A DNA stretch of 64,000 nucleotides, from assembly GCF_002927275.1 (NCBI RefSeq), contig NZ_PRKW01000002.1, positions 434,001-498,000 of the forward strand, in the 5' to 3' direction. Positions 35,350 through 44,681 of the stretch are shown in pieces. Made by a program: the position numbers and the translations under genes. How positions within the stretch are numbered: position 1 is the stretch's first letter; each line of letters starts with the position of its first letter. Below the pieces are notes generated by a model. It was not told where the DNA came from. It did no database searches and saw nothing but the letters and a program-made list of their open reading frames with translations. Source of the stretch: Arthrobacter pityocampae. Lineage in GTDB: Bacteria > Actinomycetota > Actinomycetes > Actinomycetales > Micrococcaceae.

Positions 35350-35387
35350 GTAACGTCCCGGAAACAACGGCGACACCAGCGAGAAAC
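35350..35387 (+). promoter_or_regulatory. glnA: Double GlnR-type box upstream of glnA
   Basis: The pattern is GTAAC (35350-35354), six bases, GAAAC (35361-35365), six bases, GACAC (35372-35376), six bases, GAAAC (35383-35387). This is the GTnAC-N6-GAAAC consensus of actinobacterial GlnR twice in exact 22-bp register. It lies 133-170 bp before glnA, as expected for a nitrogen-limitation activator. GlnR itself is not encoded in the window. Confidence 0.85.
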
Positions 35388-35519
35388 TGCCCGCTCCTAC
35401 AGTTGGAACGAGATGACGGCAGTGTCCCACTCCGTCGGAGCTCGTGACTTCCCGCGCGGTGCAGGGGCACGCGCTGGCGCCCGGTCTTTCCCCCAGCCCT
35501 GTGATAGGAGCATGAATCG

Positions 35520-36944
35520 ATGTTTAAGAATGCGGACGAGGTCCTCAAATTCATAGCCGACGAAGACATCAAGTTCGTCGACGTACGGTTCACCGACCTG
35601 CCCGGCGTGCAGCAGCACTTCAACGTCCCGGCCAAGACGGTCGACGCGGACTTCTTCATCCACGGCCAGCTCTTCGACGGCTCCTCGATCCGCGGCTTCC
35701 AGGGCATCGCAGAGTCGGACATGCAGCTCATCCCGGACCCGACGACGGCTTTCGTCGACACGTTCCGCACCGAGAAGACCCTCGCGCTGAACTTCTCCAT
35801 CGTCAATCCGCGCACCGGTGACCCCTACCACCGCGACCCGCGCAGCGTCGCCGAGCGCGCCGAGGCCTACCTGTCCTCCACCGGCATCGCGGACACGGCG
35901 TTCTTCGCCCCCGAGGCCGAGTTCTTCATCTTCGACAACGTGCAGTACGAGTCCTCCCCGCAGGGCAGCTTCTACAAGGTGGACTCCATCGAGGCGCCCT
36001 GGAACAGCGGTCGCGAGGAGATCGGCGGCAACCTCGGCAACAAGACGCCGTTCAAGGGTGGCTATTTCCCGGTGTCCCCGGTCGACAAGCAGGCCGACCT
36101 GCGCGACGCGATCTGCGTCGAGCTCGACAAGGCGGGCCTCGAGGTCGAGCGGTCCCACCACGAGGTCGGCGGCGCCGGCCAGGCCGAGATCAACTACAAG
36201 TTCACGACGATGACCCACGCTGCGGATGACCTGCAGAAGTTCAAGTACATCGTCAAGAACGTCTCGAACGCATGGGGCAAGTCGGCCACCTTCATGCCGA
36301 AGCCCGTCTTCGGCGACAACGGCTCGGGCATGCACTGCCACCAGTCCCTGTGGAGCGACGGACAGCCGCTGTTCTACGACGAGCGCGGCTACGCCGGCCT
36401 GTCGGACACGGCCCGCTGGTACATCGGCGGCCTGCTCAAGCACGCCTCCGCCGTCCTGGCGTTCACCAACCCGACGGTGAACTCCTACCGCCGCCTGGTC
36501 AAGGGCTTCGAGGCCCCGGTCAACATGGTCTACTCGCAGGGCAACCGCTCCGCCGGCATCCGCATCCCGATCACCGGGTCCAACCCGAAGGCCAAGCGCA
36601 TCGAGTTCCGCGCGCCGGACCCGTCGTCGAACCCGTACCTCGCGTTCGCCGCGCAGCTCATGGCCGGCCTCGACGGGATCAAGAACCGCATCGAACCCGC
36701 GGACCCCATCGACAAGGACCTCTACGAGCTTCCCGCCGAGGAGGCCAAGGACATCCAGAAGGCTCCCGGCTCGCTCGAGGAGGCTCTCCTGGCCCTCGAG
36801 GCGGACAACGAGTTCCTGCAGGCCGGCGACGTCTTCACGCAGGACCTGATCGACACATGGATCGAGTACAAGCGCGAGATGGAGATCAAGCCCCTCTCGC
36901 TGCGCCCGAACCCCTACGAGTTCGAGCTCTACTACGGCGTCTAG
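35520..36944 (+). CDS. glnA: Glutamine synthetase, type I
   Basis: A 474-residue GSI-beta enzyme that forms glutamine from glutamate, ammonia and ATP as a dodecamer. Motifs seen are [43 protein letters not shown], the ATP-site [20 protein letters not shown] and the glutamate flap [10 protein letters not shown]. The adenylylation tyrosine is present in [12 protein letters not shown], so activity can be switched off by GlnE encoded 2 kb away. Length agrees with the adenylylated class. It starts at ATG 35520 (ATAGGAG upstream), behind a double GlnR box. Confidence 0.97.
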   Translation: MFKNADEVLKFIADEDIKFVDVRFTDLPGVQQHFNVPAKTVDADFFIHGQLFDGSSIRGFQGIAESDMQLIPDPTTAFVDTFRTEKTLALNFSIVNPRTGDPYHRDPRSVAERAEAYLSSTGIADTAFFAPEAEFFIFDNVQYESSPQGSFYKVDSIEAPWNSGREEIGGNLGNKTPFKGGYFPVSPVDKQADLRDAICVELDKAGLEVERSHHEVGGAGQAEINYKFTTMTHAADDLQKFKYIVKNVSNAWGKSATFMPKPVFGDNGSGMHCHQSLWSDGQPLFYDERGYAGLSDTARWYIGGLLKHASAVLAFTNPTVNSYRRLVKGFEAPVNMVYSQGNRSAGIRIPITGSNPKAKRIEFRAPDPSSNPYLAFAAQLMAGLDGIKNRIEPADPIDKDLYELPAEEAKDIQKAPGSLEEALLALEADNEFLQAGDVFTQDLIDTWIEYKREMEIKPLSLRPNPYEFELYYGV

Positions 36945-36980
36945 TCGGATCCGCGACTGAACGGGTTTCGGTCCGCGAGG

Positions 36981-37028
36981 AGTCCGTACGGGCGGTCGGC
37001 ACTTCGGTGCCGACCGCCCGTACGGACT
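36981..37028 (+). terminator. Strong terminator of glnA
   Basis: A perfect 22-bp stem (left arm AGTCCGTACGGGCGGTCGGC plus AC) closed by a TTCG tetraloop and followed by TTCCTTTT. It starts 37 bp after the glnA stop. Confidence 0.95.
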
Positions 37029-37059
37029 TTCCTTTTGCCCGGAATCACCGCCGGCCCGT

Positions 37060-37079
37060 GGCGGAACAATTGTTCCGCC
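37060..37079. repeat. Perfect 20-bp palindrome
   Basis: GGCGGAACAATTGTTCCGCC has no loop and no following T-run. It lies between the glnA terminator and the converging PfkB-kinase stop. It looks like a protein-binding dyad, but its place after two genes is unusual for an operator; it may also aid termination of the kinase transcript. Confidence 0.85.
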
Positions 37080-37148
37080 GACAATTCAGGTCGGCACGAG
37101 GACGGCACATCGCGAGCCGAAGTGAGGTCGCACCCCGAGACCATGAAT

Positions 37149-38006
37149 TCAACGCCCCAGGACGGGATGCAGATGCTCACTCTCGATCGCGACGCGGGCC
37201 TGAGCGGAAGCCGCTTCGAGGGAATCTGCAATTGACGCGCCGCGCAGGGTCGCGCCCAGGAAGCCGGCCATGAAGGCATCGCCCGCACCGTTGGTGTCCA
37301 CGACGTCGGCGGGAGAAGCAGCAACGTCGTGGCGCGTCCCGTCCGCTTCCAGCGCTATCGCACCCTGTGCCCCGCGTGTACAGACCGCCAGGCGGGGCCC
37401 TCGTGCAAGGCAGGAGCGCATGAGTTCCCAGGGATCGTCCGTCCGGTCGTCGTTCATGAAGACGGCGTCGGCCGCCCCCAGGAACGGCTCGTGGAAGGCG
37501 GACGATCCGTCGTAGTCGTGGAGGTCCATCCAGAGCGGTGTCTGCCCATGCCCGCCGCGTTCGAGCACCGACAGGCCGAGCTCGCTCAGGTCGATCACGG
37601 CGAGATCCGCCGCTCCCACGCTCGCCACGGCGGCGTCGACGTCGTCCTCCGCCGGCGTGGACGGCACCGAAACGTAGAGGGACACCCGGCCACCACCGTC
37701 CGTCATGAGGTTGACGTGGCGCTCCGTGCGCTCCGATGCAATCGCCTCGACGGTGACGCCGGCCAGGGTCAGGGCATCGCGTACCCGCCCGCCGGCTTCG
37801 TCCGCGCCGACGGGAGCGCACAGGCGCACGTCGATGCCGAGATCCGCCAGGTGCAGGGCCTTCCCCGCTGACGTGCCTCCGACCGTGTGCCAGGAGCGCC
37901 GCGCGAACTGCATGTGCGGAACGGGCTCCGGGAGGTGATCAAGGAGAATCAGGTGGTTCCACGAAGCGGGGCCACAGATGACGACGATCGGACGAACGGA
38001 CATCAT
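37149..38006 (-). CDS. PfkB-family carbohydrate kinase
   Basis: A 285-residue ribokinase-like kinase. The N-terminal PfkB signature is present as SWHTVGGTSAGKALHLADLG, and the C-terminal signature DTNGAGDAFMAGFLGATLRG contains the catalytic Asp. MNDDRTDDPWELM and CTRGAQGAIAL are also typical. The family phosphorylates sugars or nucleosides with ATP; nothing nearby indicates the substrate, and no transporter or regulator accompanies it. Two ATGs are adjacent at 38006 and 38003. It is placed between glnA and glnE together with a secreted nuclease, interrupting the usual nitrogen cluster, and may be a later insertion. Confidence 0.88.
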   Translation of the reverse strand: MMSVRPIVVICGPASWNHLILLDHLPEPVPHMQFARRSWHTVGGTSAGKALHLADLGIDVRLCAPVGADEAGGRVRDALTLAGVTVEAIASERTERHVNLMTDGGGRVSLYVSVPSTPAEDDVDAAVASVGAADLAVIDLSELGLSVLERGGHGQTPLWMDLHDYDGSSAFHEPFLGAADAVFMNDDRTDDPWELMRSCLARGPRLAVCTRGAQGAIALEADGTRHDVAASPADVVDTNGAGDAFMAGFLGATLRGASIADSLEAASAQARVAIESEHLHPVLGR

Positions 38007-38204
38007 CGCAGCCTAGCGCGCGCCCCGTTCACACCCTCCTGTCCGAAGAACCCCGAAAGACCTGTCGTAGCCGGGAAGAATGCGAAGGCCTGTCGATATC
38101 CGAAGAAAGACCGAAGCATTACCGCAATTCCACGGTACCGGTGGAAATACGTGGCAGACTGCCGGAGGCGTCCAGAGGGGACGGTCATTACTTTCGGGGA
38201 CACC

Positions 38205-38861
38205 ATGAACATCAGATCGGGACTTGTCGCTGTCCTGGCCGCCGGCCTTCTCTTCACCGGCATCGCCGCTCCGGCCGACGCGGGAGCGACGTACACCACC
38301 ACTCTTCGCGCCGCGGCCCGGGCCCTCCCGGTAGCCGCCGAGAACAATGTCGGCTACGACCGGAACCGTTACTTCGGTGGCTGGCTCGACCAGGACAAGG
38401 ACTGCCAGAACACCCGCGCCGAGGTCCTCGTCACCGAGTCGAAGGCCGCGCTCTCCTATACGACGGCACGCCGCTGCACTGTCGCCACGGGCCGCTGGAC
38501 GACGACCTTCGACAACAAGGTCCATACCTCGGCGTCCACCGCGCAGATCGACCACACCGTCCCGGTGGCCGAGACCTGGGGGTCGGGGGCGCGGAAGTGG
38601 ACGCAGGCACGCCGTGTCGCGTTCTACAACGACACCGGCTACGCAGGAGCCCTCAACGCCCAGACGACGCTCCTGAACCAGCAAAAGCAGGCCAAGGGTC
38701 CCGAGGACTGGATGCCGCCGAAGAATCAGTGCTCGTACCTCGCGCAGTGGATCACGGTGAAGGCACGGTGGGGCATGACCGCGGACTCGCGCGAGAAGGC
38801 GGCGCTCGTGCGCCTGGCGGACCAGTGCGCTGCCACGAACCTCGCGATCACGAAGTACTGA
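38205..38861 (+). CDS. Secreted HNH-family nuclease (DUF1524/GmrSD-like)
   Basis: A 218-residue exported protein. Residues 1-26 are a signal peptide (MNIRSGLVAVLAAGLLFTGI, likely cleaved after ADA). The mature part has YDRNRYFGGWLDQDKDCQNT, AQIDHTVPVAETWGSGARKW (the DH...P..E core of the HNH/DUF1524 fold) and NAQTTLLNQQKQAKGPEDWM. Several Cys residues probably form disulfides outside the cell. Homologues in actinobacteria are extracellular DNases that may supply phosphate or nitrogen, or act against competitors; activity is inferred only. Upstream, 38007-38204 has two imperfect copies of GAAGAAnnnCGAAnGnCCTGTCG. Confidence 0.85.
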   Translation: MNIRSGLVAVLAAGLLFTGIAAPADAGATYTTTLRAAARALPVAAENNVGYDRNRYFGGWLDQDKDCQNTRAEVLVTESKAALSYTTARRCTVATGRWTTTFDNKVHTSASTAQIDHTVPVAETWGSGARKWTQARRVAFYNDTGYAGALNAQTTLLNQQKQAKGPEDWMPPKNQCSYLAQWITVKARWGMTADSREKAALVRLADQCAATNLAITKY

Positions 38862-38882
38862 CGTCCCGGCCGGACCGGGACG

Positions 38883-41800
38883 CTAGTACCCGTAGAAGTG
38901 GCGCTCGAAGATGCTCCGGCTGCGCCGTGTCATCCGGAGGTAGTCCTCCTCGAGGTGGGAGCCGCTGTCCGGGCCGTAGCCGCACCAGCGCGCCACCGCC
39001 TCGAGGTCGCGGCGTGAGGACGGCAGCAGATCGGACCCGCGGCCGCTCCAGATGACGTTGGCCCCGCGGATGCGGGTGGCCAGGGTCCAGCTGCCGCGCA
39101 GGATCGCGACGTCCTCGGCCGGCACGAGCCCCTCGGCCTCGATCACGTCCAGCGCCGCGAGCGTGGACTGCACGCGCAGGGCCGGGACCGCGTGTGCGTG
39201 CTGCAGCTGGAGGAGCTGCACGAGCCACTCGACGTCGCTGAGCGCACCGCGTCCCAGCTTCAGGTGCCGCGACGGGTCGGCTCCGCGCGGGAGCCGCTCC
39301 GCTTCGACGCGCGCCTTGATGCGCCGGATCTCGCGGACGTCGGTCTCGGCCAGCTCCCGCGGGTACCGCACCGGGTCGATGAGCTCGAGGAATTCGGCGG
39401 CCAGGCCGTCGTCGCCGGCGAGGGGCCGGGCCCGCAGGAGCGCCTGCGCCTCCCACACGAGGGACCAGCGGCGGTAGTACTCGCGGTAGGAGCCGATGGA
39501 GCGCACCATCGGACCCTGCTTGCCCTCAGGGCGGAGGGCGGCGTCGATCTCCAGCACCCGCTCGGCGAGCACCGCCGGCTTGCAGGGCTGCGTGAGCAGC
39601 GCGACCAGCCGGGCCACGATCGTCTCCGCCTGCTTCTGGGCCGCCGCCTCGTCCGCGCCGGGCCGCGGCCGGTGGACGTAGATGACGTCGGCGTCGGACC
39701 CGTAGGTGATCTCGCGGCCGCCCTGGCGTCCCATCGCCATGACGACGACGTCGGTCAGCTGCTCGGCCCCCGCGAACACCTCCTTCTCCGCCACGTGCAG
39801 TGCCCCGAGGACCGCCGCGCGGTCGGCGTCGGACAGCGCCTCCCCCACCTCCGCCTGGGTCAGCAGGTTCGAGCTGTCGGCGATGGCGATCCGCAGCAGC
39901 TCACGCCGCCGGATGAGGCGGATGAGGCGGATGGCGTCCTCCGGCTCGGGGTGCCGCGACATCTTCGACTGGATCTCGTGCCACTGGGCCTCGAAGGTGT
40001 CCGGGACGAGCTCGGCATCGGCGCCGAGCCACTGCGTCGACTCCGGCGACACCTCCAGGAGGTCGGTGATGAACCGGCTGCTCGACAGGACGGTGCAGAG
40101 CCGCTCCGCGGCGGCGTTGGAATCGCGCAGCATGCCCAGGTACCAGTGGCTCTCGCCGAGCGATTCGCTCAGCCGGCGGAAGCCGAGGAGCCCGGCATCG
40201 GGATCCACGCCGTCGGCGAACCAGCCCAGCAGGATGGGCAGGAGCTGCCGCTGCAGCAGGGCCCGACGCCGGAGCCCGCCCGTGAGCGCCTCGATGTGGC
40301 GCATCGCGCCCCGCGGATCCTGATAGCCGAGCGCCGCGAGCCGCGCCTGGGCCGCTTCCGCCGTGAGCTGCACGTCCTCGGGCCGGAGCGTCGCCGCGTT
40401 GTTGAGCAGCGGCCGGTAGAAGATCGATTCGTGGAGCCGTCGGACGAGCCGCCGCGTGGACTGCCACTTGGCGTGGAGGCTCTGGGCGCTCGGGCGCACC
40501 GTCACCATGCACCCCTCGGAGGACCGCGCCAGGGCGCGCAGCGACGTCTCGTCCTCGGGCATCAGGTGGGTCCGGCGCATCTGCATGAGCTGGATCCGGT
40601 GCTCGAGGACCCGCAGGTACCGGTAGGCGTCGTCGAGGTCCATCGCGTCGGAGCGTCCCACGTACCCGGCGGCGCTGAGGGCGGCGATGGCGGAGACGGT
40701 GTCGCGCACCCGCAGCGACCCGTCCAGCCGGCCGTGGACGAGCTGCAGCAACTGCACGGTGAACTCGACGTCGCGCAGGCCGCCCGGACCGAGCTTCAGC
40801 TGGCGGGCCTCCTCGTCGCGAGCGATGTTGTCCGTGACGCGGCGGCGCATGGCCCGGACGCCCTCCACGAACCCTTCCCGCTGCGACGACGCCCAGATGA
40901 GCGGGGCGATGGCCTCCTCGTACCGCCGGCCGAGGTCGGCGTCCCCCGCGGCGGCCCGGGCCTTCAGCAGGGCCTGGAACTCCCAGGTCCTCGCCCACCG
41001 CTCGTAGTAGGCCACGTGCGACTGCAGCGTCCGTACGAGCTGGCCGTCCTTGCCCTCGGGCCGGAGGTTCGCGTCGACCTCCCACAGGGCGGGCTCCGGC
41101 CCGGACGAGTAGACGCCCCGGGACATGCCGGACGCGAGCCCCGTCCCGATCCGCGTGAGCGTCGCGTCCTCGAGGTCCTCCCCCTCCACCACGTAGACGA
41201 CGTCGACGTCGGAGATGTAGTTCAGTTCGCGGGCGCCGCACTTGCCCATCGCGATCACGGCGAGCCTGACCCGGGCGACGACGTCGGGCCCGTACACCTC
41301 GCCCAGTTCGGCGCGGGCGACGGCGAGGGAGGCCTCCAGGGCGGCGGTCGCGAGGTCCGCGAGCTCACGTCCGACGACGGGCAGGTAGTCGACGGGGATG
41401 CAGTGGCCGAGGTCGCGGACGGCCAGGTCCGTCAGGAGCCTCCGGTAGGCGACCCGCAGCCGGCAGTAGGCGTCGACGCCGACGACCCCCGCGACGGGGT
41501 TGGCCGCCGCCGGGTCGGCGTCGACGGAACGGAGCAGCTCCGCGCGCACGTCCTCGGGTGCGACGACCGGCGGTGTCGCGGGCCGGGACCTCACCACGTC
41601 GAGGTGCTCCGGGTGGCGCATGAGGAACTCCCCGAGCGCCTCGGAGGCGCCCAGCAGCCGGAACAGGAGGCCGCGGCGGCCCGCGTCCGCGAAGGCCGCC
41701 GCGACCGCCGTGCGGTCCACGGCCGTGAGCCTCACGAAGGACTGCAGCGCCATGTCCGGGTTGGCGGCCACGGCCAGACCCGCGAAGAGATCGTCGTCGT

Positions 41801-41891
41801 CGAGGCCCTCGAGTTCCGGTGCGTCCAGGAAACGCCGGCTCTTCTCGAGGTCCGTGAAGCCGTAACTGATCAACTTGCGGTTGAGGCTCAT
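38883..41891 (-). CDS. glnE: Glutamine synthetase adenylyltransferase/deadenylase
   Basis: A 1002-residue bifunctional regulator that adds or removes AMP on the GlnA tyrosine according to nitrogen status. Two nucleotidyltransferase domains are visible. The N-terminal one has AVIAMGKCGARELNYISDVD with VVYV, then ANLRPEGKDGQLVR. The C-terminal one has VVMAMGRQGGREITYGSDAD with VIYV, then AALRPEGKQGPMVR. GlnD-PII-UTase-like helical bundles separate them (e.g. LKLGPGGLRDVEFTVQLLQL and LKLGRGALSDVEWLVQLLQL). The order matches the family. It is 32 bp downstream of the second glutamine synthetase gene, apparently in one operon. Confidence 0.96.
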   Translation of the reverse strand: MSLNRKLISYGFTDLEKSRRFLDAPELEGLDDDDLFAGLAVAANPDMALQSFVRLTAVDRTAVAAAFADAGRRGLLFRLLGASEALGEFLMRHPEHLDVVRSRPATPPVVAPEDVRAELLRSVDADPAAANPVAGVVGVDAYCRLRVAYRRLLTDLAVRDLGHCIPVDYLPVVGRELADLATAALEASLAVARAELGEVYGPDVVARVRLAVIAMGKCGARELNYISDVDVVYVVEGEDLEDATLTRIGTGLASGMSRGVYSSGPEPALWEVDANLRPEGKDGQLVRTLQSHVAYYERWARTWEFQALLKARAAAGDADLGRRYEEAIAPLIWASSQREGFVEGVRAMRRRVTDNIARDEEARQLKLGPGGLRDVEFTVQLLQLVHGRLDGSLRVRDTVSAIAALSAAGYVGRSDAMDLDDAYRYLRVLEHRIQLMQMRRTHLMPEDETSLRALARSSEGCMVTVRPSAQSLHAKWQSTRRLVRRLHESIFYRPLLNNAATLRPEDVQLTAEAAQARLAALGYQDPRGAMRHIEALTGGLRRRALLQRQLLPILLGWFADGVDPDAGLLGFRRLSESLGESHWYLGMLRDSNAAAERLCTVLSSSRFITDLLEVSPESTQWLGADAELVPDTFEAQWHEIQSKMSRHPEPEDAIRLIRLIRRRELLRIAIADSSNLLTQAEVGEALSDADRAAVLGALHVAEKEVFAGAEQLTDVVVMAMGRQGGREITYGSDADVIYVHRPRPGADEAAAQKQAETIVARLVALLTQPCKPAVLAERVLEIDAALRPEGKQGPMVRSIGSYREYYRRWSLVWEAQALLRARPLAGDDGLAAEFLELIDPVRYPRELAETDVREIRRIKARVEAERLPRGADPSRHLKLGRGALSDVEWLVQLLQLQHAHAVPALRVQSTLAALDVIEAEGLVPAEDVAILRGSWTLATRIRGANVIWSGRGSDLLPSSRRDLEAVARWCGYGPDSGSHLEEDYLRMTRRSRSIFERHFYGY

Positions 41892-41923
41892 GTCCCAACC
41901 CTAGCCATCTCCCCGGGCGCTCC

Positions 41924-43264
41924 TTAAAGGATGTTGAGGTTCCGGCGCAGCTCCCAGGGGGTCACCTGGATGCGGTAGTCGTGCCACTCGGCGCGCTTGT
42001 TCCTCAGGAAGTTCTCGAACACCTGCTCCCCCAGGATGTCCGCGACGAGCTCCGATTCCTCCATGACGCGGATGGCGTCGTGCAGGCTGGCGGGCAGCGG
42101 GTCGTGTCCCATGGCGCGGCGTTCGGCGGCCGTGAGGCTCCAGACGTCGTCCTCGGCGGCCGGCGGAAGGTCGTAGCCCTCCTCGATCCCCTTCAGACCT
42201 GCGCCCAGGAGCACCGAGTACGCGAGGTAGGGATTGCTGGCGGAGTCGATGCCGCGGTACTCGATCCGCGCCGACTGGCCCTTGTTGGGCTTGTAGAGGG
42301 GGACGCGGACCAGGGCGGAGCGGTTGTTGTGGCCCCAGGACAGGTAGCTCGGCGCCTCCCCGCCGCCCCAGAGCCGCTTGAAGGAGTTCACGAACTGGTT
42401 GGTCACGGCCGTGAACTCGGGCGCGTGCCGGAGGATGCCCGCGATGAACTGGCGCGCGGTCTTCGACAGCTGGAACTCGGCGCCGGCCTCGTAGAACGCA
42501 TTCGTGTCACCCTCGAACAGGGAGAAGTGGGTGTGCATCCCCGACCCGGGGTGCTCGGAGAAGGGCTTCGGCATGAAGGTCGCGTAGCTGCCGGAGGTCA
42601 GCGCGACCTCCTTGATGATGGTGCGGAACGTCATGATGTTGTCGGCGGTCTGCAGCGCATCGGCGTAGCGCAGGTCGATCTCGTTCTGCCCGGGACCCGC
42701 CTCGTGGTGGCTGAACTCCACCGAGATGCCCACCGACTCGAGCATGGCCACGGCCATCCGCCGGAAATCCTGGGCGACGCCGCCCGGGACGTGGTCGAAG
42801 TAGCCGGCCTGGTCCACCGGCACCGGCTGGCCGTCCGCCCCCGGTTCGGCGGACTTCAGCAGGTAGAACTCGATCTCCGGGTGCGTGTAGCAGGTGAACC
42901 CCATGTCGGCGGCCTTCGCGAGGGTCTTCTTGAGGACCCCGCGCGGGTCGGCGGTGGACGGCTGGCCGTCGGGGGTGAGGATGTCGCAGAACATCCGGGA
43001 CGTCTGCTCCTTCTCCCCGCGCCACGGCAGGATCTGGAACGTGGACGGATCCGGCTGGGCGAGCATGTCCGACTCGTACACGCGGGCGAGCCCCTCGATG
43101 GAGGACCCGTCGAACCCGAGACCCTCCTCGAACGCCCCTTCGACCTCGGCCGGCGCGAGCGCCACCGACTTCAGGGAGCCGACGACGTCGGTGAACCACA
43201 GCCGTACGTAGCGCACGTCCCGCTCCTCGATGGTGCGCAGTACGAACTCCTGCTGCCGGTCCAT
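41924..43264 (-). CDS. glnA2: Second type I glutamine synthetase (GlnA2-like)
   Basis: A 446-residue glutamine synthetase, 28 residues shorter than the first copy, which fits the actinobacterial GlnA2 class. It has DVRYVRLWFTDVVGSLKSVA, GFDGSSIEGLARVYESDMLA, PEIEFYLL, EFSHHEAGPGQNEID, KPFSEHPGSGMHTHFSLFEG and NNRSALVRVPLYKPNKG. The ending differs from GlnA (WELRRNLNIL), and the adenylylation segment is replaced by EGYDLPPAAEDDV. The start is the ATG at 43264, preceded by GAAGAAGG; an upstream extension is proline/arginine-rich shadow. Its role alongside GlnA is not fixed; homologues work under special nitrogen conditions. Confidence 0.93.
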   Translation of the reverse strand: MDRQQEFVLRTIEERDVRYVRLWFTDVVGSLKSVALAPAEVEGAFEEGLGFDGSSIEGLARVYESDMLAQPDPSTFQILPWRGEKEQTSRMFCDILTPDGQPSTADPRGVLKKTLAKAADMGFTCYTHPEIEFYLLKSAEPGADGQPVPVDQAGYFDHVPGGVAQDFRRMAVAMLESVGISVEFSHHEAGPGQNEIDLRYADALQTADNIMTFRTIIKEVALTSGSYATFMPKPFSEHPGSGMHTHFSLFEGDTNAFYEAGAEFQLSKTARQFIAGILRHAPEFTAVTNQFVNSFKRLWGGGEAPSYLSWGHNNRSALVRVPLYKPNKGQSARIEYRGIDSASNPYLAYSVLLGAGLKGIEEGYDLPPAAEDDVWSLTAAERRAMGHDPLPASLHDAIRVMEESELVADILGEQVFENFLRNKRAEWHDYRIQVTPWELRRNLNIL

Positions 43265-43527
43265 GACAACCTTCTTCCTCGAATCGATGCCCGGACCGCT
43301 CGGTCGGGGCGGCAGGCCGTGCCTGCCCGGGACGTTCCGCCGCGGCGCCCGTGGACGCCCGCGGCCCGCCTCCGGCACACGCCGTCCTCACTCTACTGAT
43401 CCGCGGGCACGGAACGGGTGCGGCGGCGCCTCGCCATTGTCGCGCGCCCGTGTTAACGGCCGGTTACGGTGTGGCGCGCGGTTCCCGGGGACCGGACCGG
43501 CGGAGCGCCGTCCGATAGTCTCGTGTC
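43265..43527. other. Divergent glnA2/panB intergenic region with a partial GlnR-like motif
   Basis: This 263-bp gap holds both promoters. On the minus strand, 43465-43450 reads GTAAC-N6-TTAAC, matching the first half of a GlnR site fully and the second half at three of five bases. It lies about 190 bp ahead of glnA2. No other clear signal was found and no gene is visible. Confidence 0.35.
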
Positions 43528-44409
43528 ATGACTTCCGCCGAACTGCCCGCCCCCTACGGAGCGGGCGCAGGCACGACGCCGACCCCGCCGGCCGGTACCC
43601 CGCCTGTCCCCCCGACCGGTCGGATCCGCATCCGCCACCTGCAGCAGGCCAAGGAGAACGGCACGCGCTTCGCGATGCTGACGGCGTACGACCAGTACGC
43701 GGCGCAGGTGTTCGACGAGGCCGGCATCGAGGTGCTCCTCGTCGGCGATTCGGCGGCCAACAACGTCCTCGGGCACGCCACCACGCTGCCCATCACGCTG
43801 GACGAGATGATCCTCTTCAGCCGGGCGGTCAGCACCGCGGCCCGGCGGGCCCTCGTCGTCGCCGATCTGCCCTTCGGCAGCTACGAGGTCTCCTCCCAGC
43901 AGGCCGTGGAGTCCTCGGTGCGCCTTTTGAAGGAGGGCCTGGTGCACGCCGTGAAGATGGAGGGCGGGGCCGAGTACGCGGACACCGTCCGGGCGCTGGT
44001 CCGCGCGGGCATCCCGGTCATGGCCCACATCGGCTTCACGCCGCAGAGCGAGCACGCCCTGGGCGGGTACCGCGTCCAGGGGCGCGGGGACGCGTCGCAG
44101 CGCATCGTCGAGGACGCCGTCGCCCTCGCCGATGCCGGGGCGTTCTGCGTCCTCATGGAGATGGTGCCCACCGAGACGGCCGACGCCGTCGACGCCGCGG
44201 TGCGCGTGCCGACGATCGGCATCGGGGCCGGGCCGGGCACCACGGGCCAGGTGCTGGTCTGGCAGGACATGGCCGGGCTGCGCGGCGGCCGGCAGGCGAA
44301 GTTCGTCAAGCAGTACGCGGACGTCCGGACCGTCCTCGCGGATGCCGCCCGCGCCTACGCGGACGACGTCCGGGCGGGCACCTTCCCCGGCCCCGAGCAC
44401 ACGTTCTGA
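43528..44409 (+). CDS. panB: 3-methyl-2-oxobutanoate hydroxymethyltransferase
   Basis: A 293-residue pantothenate-pathway enzyme that transfers a hydroxymethyl group from methylene-tetrahydrofolate to ketoisovalerate, giving ketopantoate. It has RFAMLTAYDQYAAQVFDEAG, LLVGDSAANNVLGHATTLPI, KMEGGAEYADTVRALVRAGI, PVMAHIGFTPQSEHALGGYR and IGIGAGPGTTGQVLVWQDM. A non-conserved Pro/Thr-rich leader of about 35 residues precedes the core, and no better internal start is evident. The usual GHIGL reads AHIGF. It appears monocistronic. Confidence 0.95.
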   Translation: MTSAELPAPYGAGAGTTPTPPAGTPPVPPTGRIRIRHLQQAKENGTRFAMLTAYDQYAAQVFDEAGIEVLLVGDSAANNVLGHATTLPITLDEMILFSRAVSTAARRALVVADLPFGSYEVSSQQAVESSVRLLKEGLVHAVKMEGGAEYADTVRALVRAGIPVMAHIGFTPQSEHALGGYRVQGRGDASQRIVEDAVALADAGAFCVLMEMVPTETADAVDAAVRVPTIGIGAGPGTTGQVLVWQDMAGLRGGRQAKFVKQYADVRTVLADAARAYADDVRAGTFPGPEHTF

Positions 44410-44420
44410 CCCGGGCGGCT

Positions 44421-44585
44421 CTAGGAGTCGTCGTCCCGGTCCCAGGCGTCGTTGCGCTGCTGGACCTTCTCGAGGGCCTTCTCGGCCTCGGACCGCGTCG
44501 CGTACGGGCCGATCAGCTGCGACCAGTCCGACTGCCGGTCCTCCTCGACCTCGTGCGTGCGCACGTTGAACCAGTACTCCGTCAT
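44421..44585 (-). CDS. Small SPOR-like conserved protein
   Basis: A 54-residue acidic protein, MTEYWFNVRTHEVEEDRQSD, then WSQLIGPYATRSEAEKALEK. The alternation resembles half of a SPOR-like fold (beta-alpha with GPYxTRxEAExAL), and very similar short proteins are common in actinobacteria next to map. Its function is unknown. The ATG at 44585 follows GGAGGTCGGC; an 18-codon extension upstream is unlikely. It lies between panB and map on the opposite strand. Confidence 0.8.
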   Translation of the reverse strand: MTEYWFNVRTHEVEEDRQSDWSQLIGPYATRSEAEKALEKVQQRNDAWDRDDDS

Positions 44586-44681
44586 GCCGACCTCCTCCGT
44601 CCGGGCGCGGACCGTGTCGTCCGCGGGCCGGTACGGCACCGTCTTTCGGCTACCGGCCGGCGCCCACTATAAGATCAGGGT

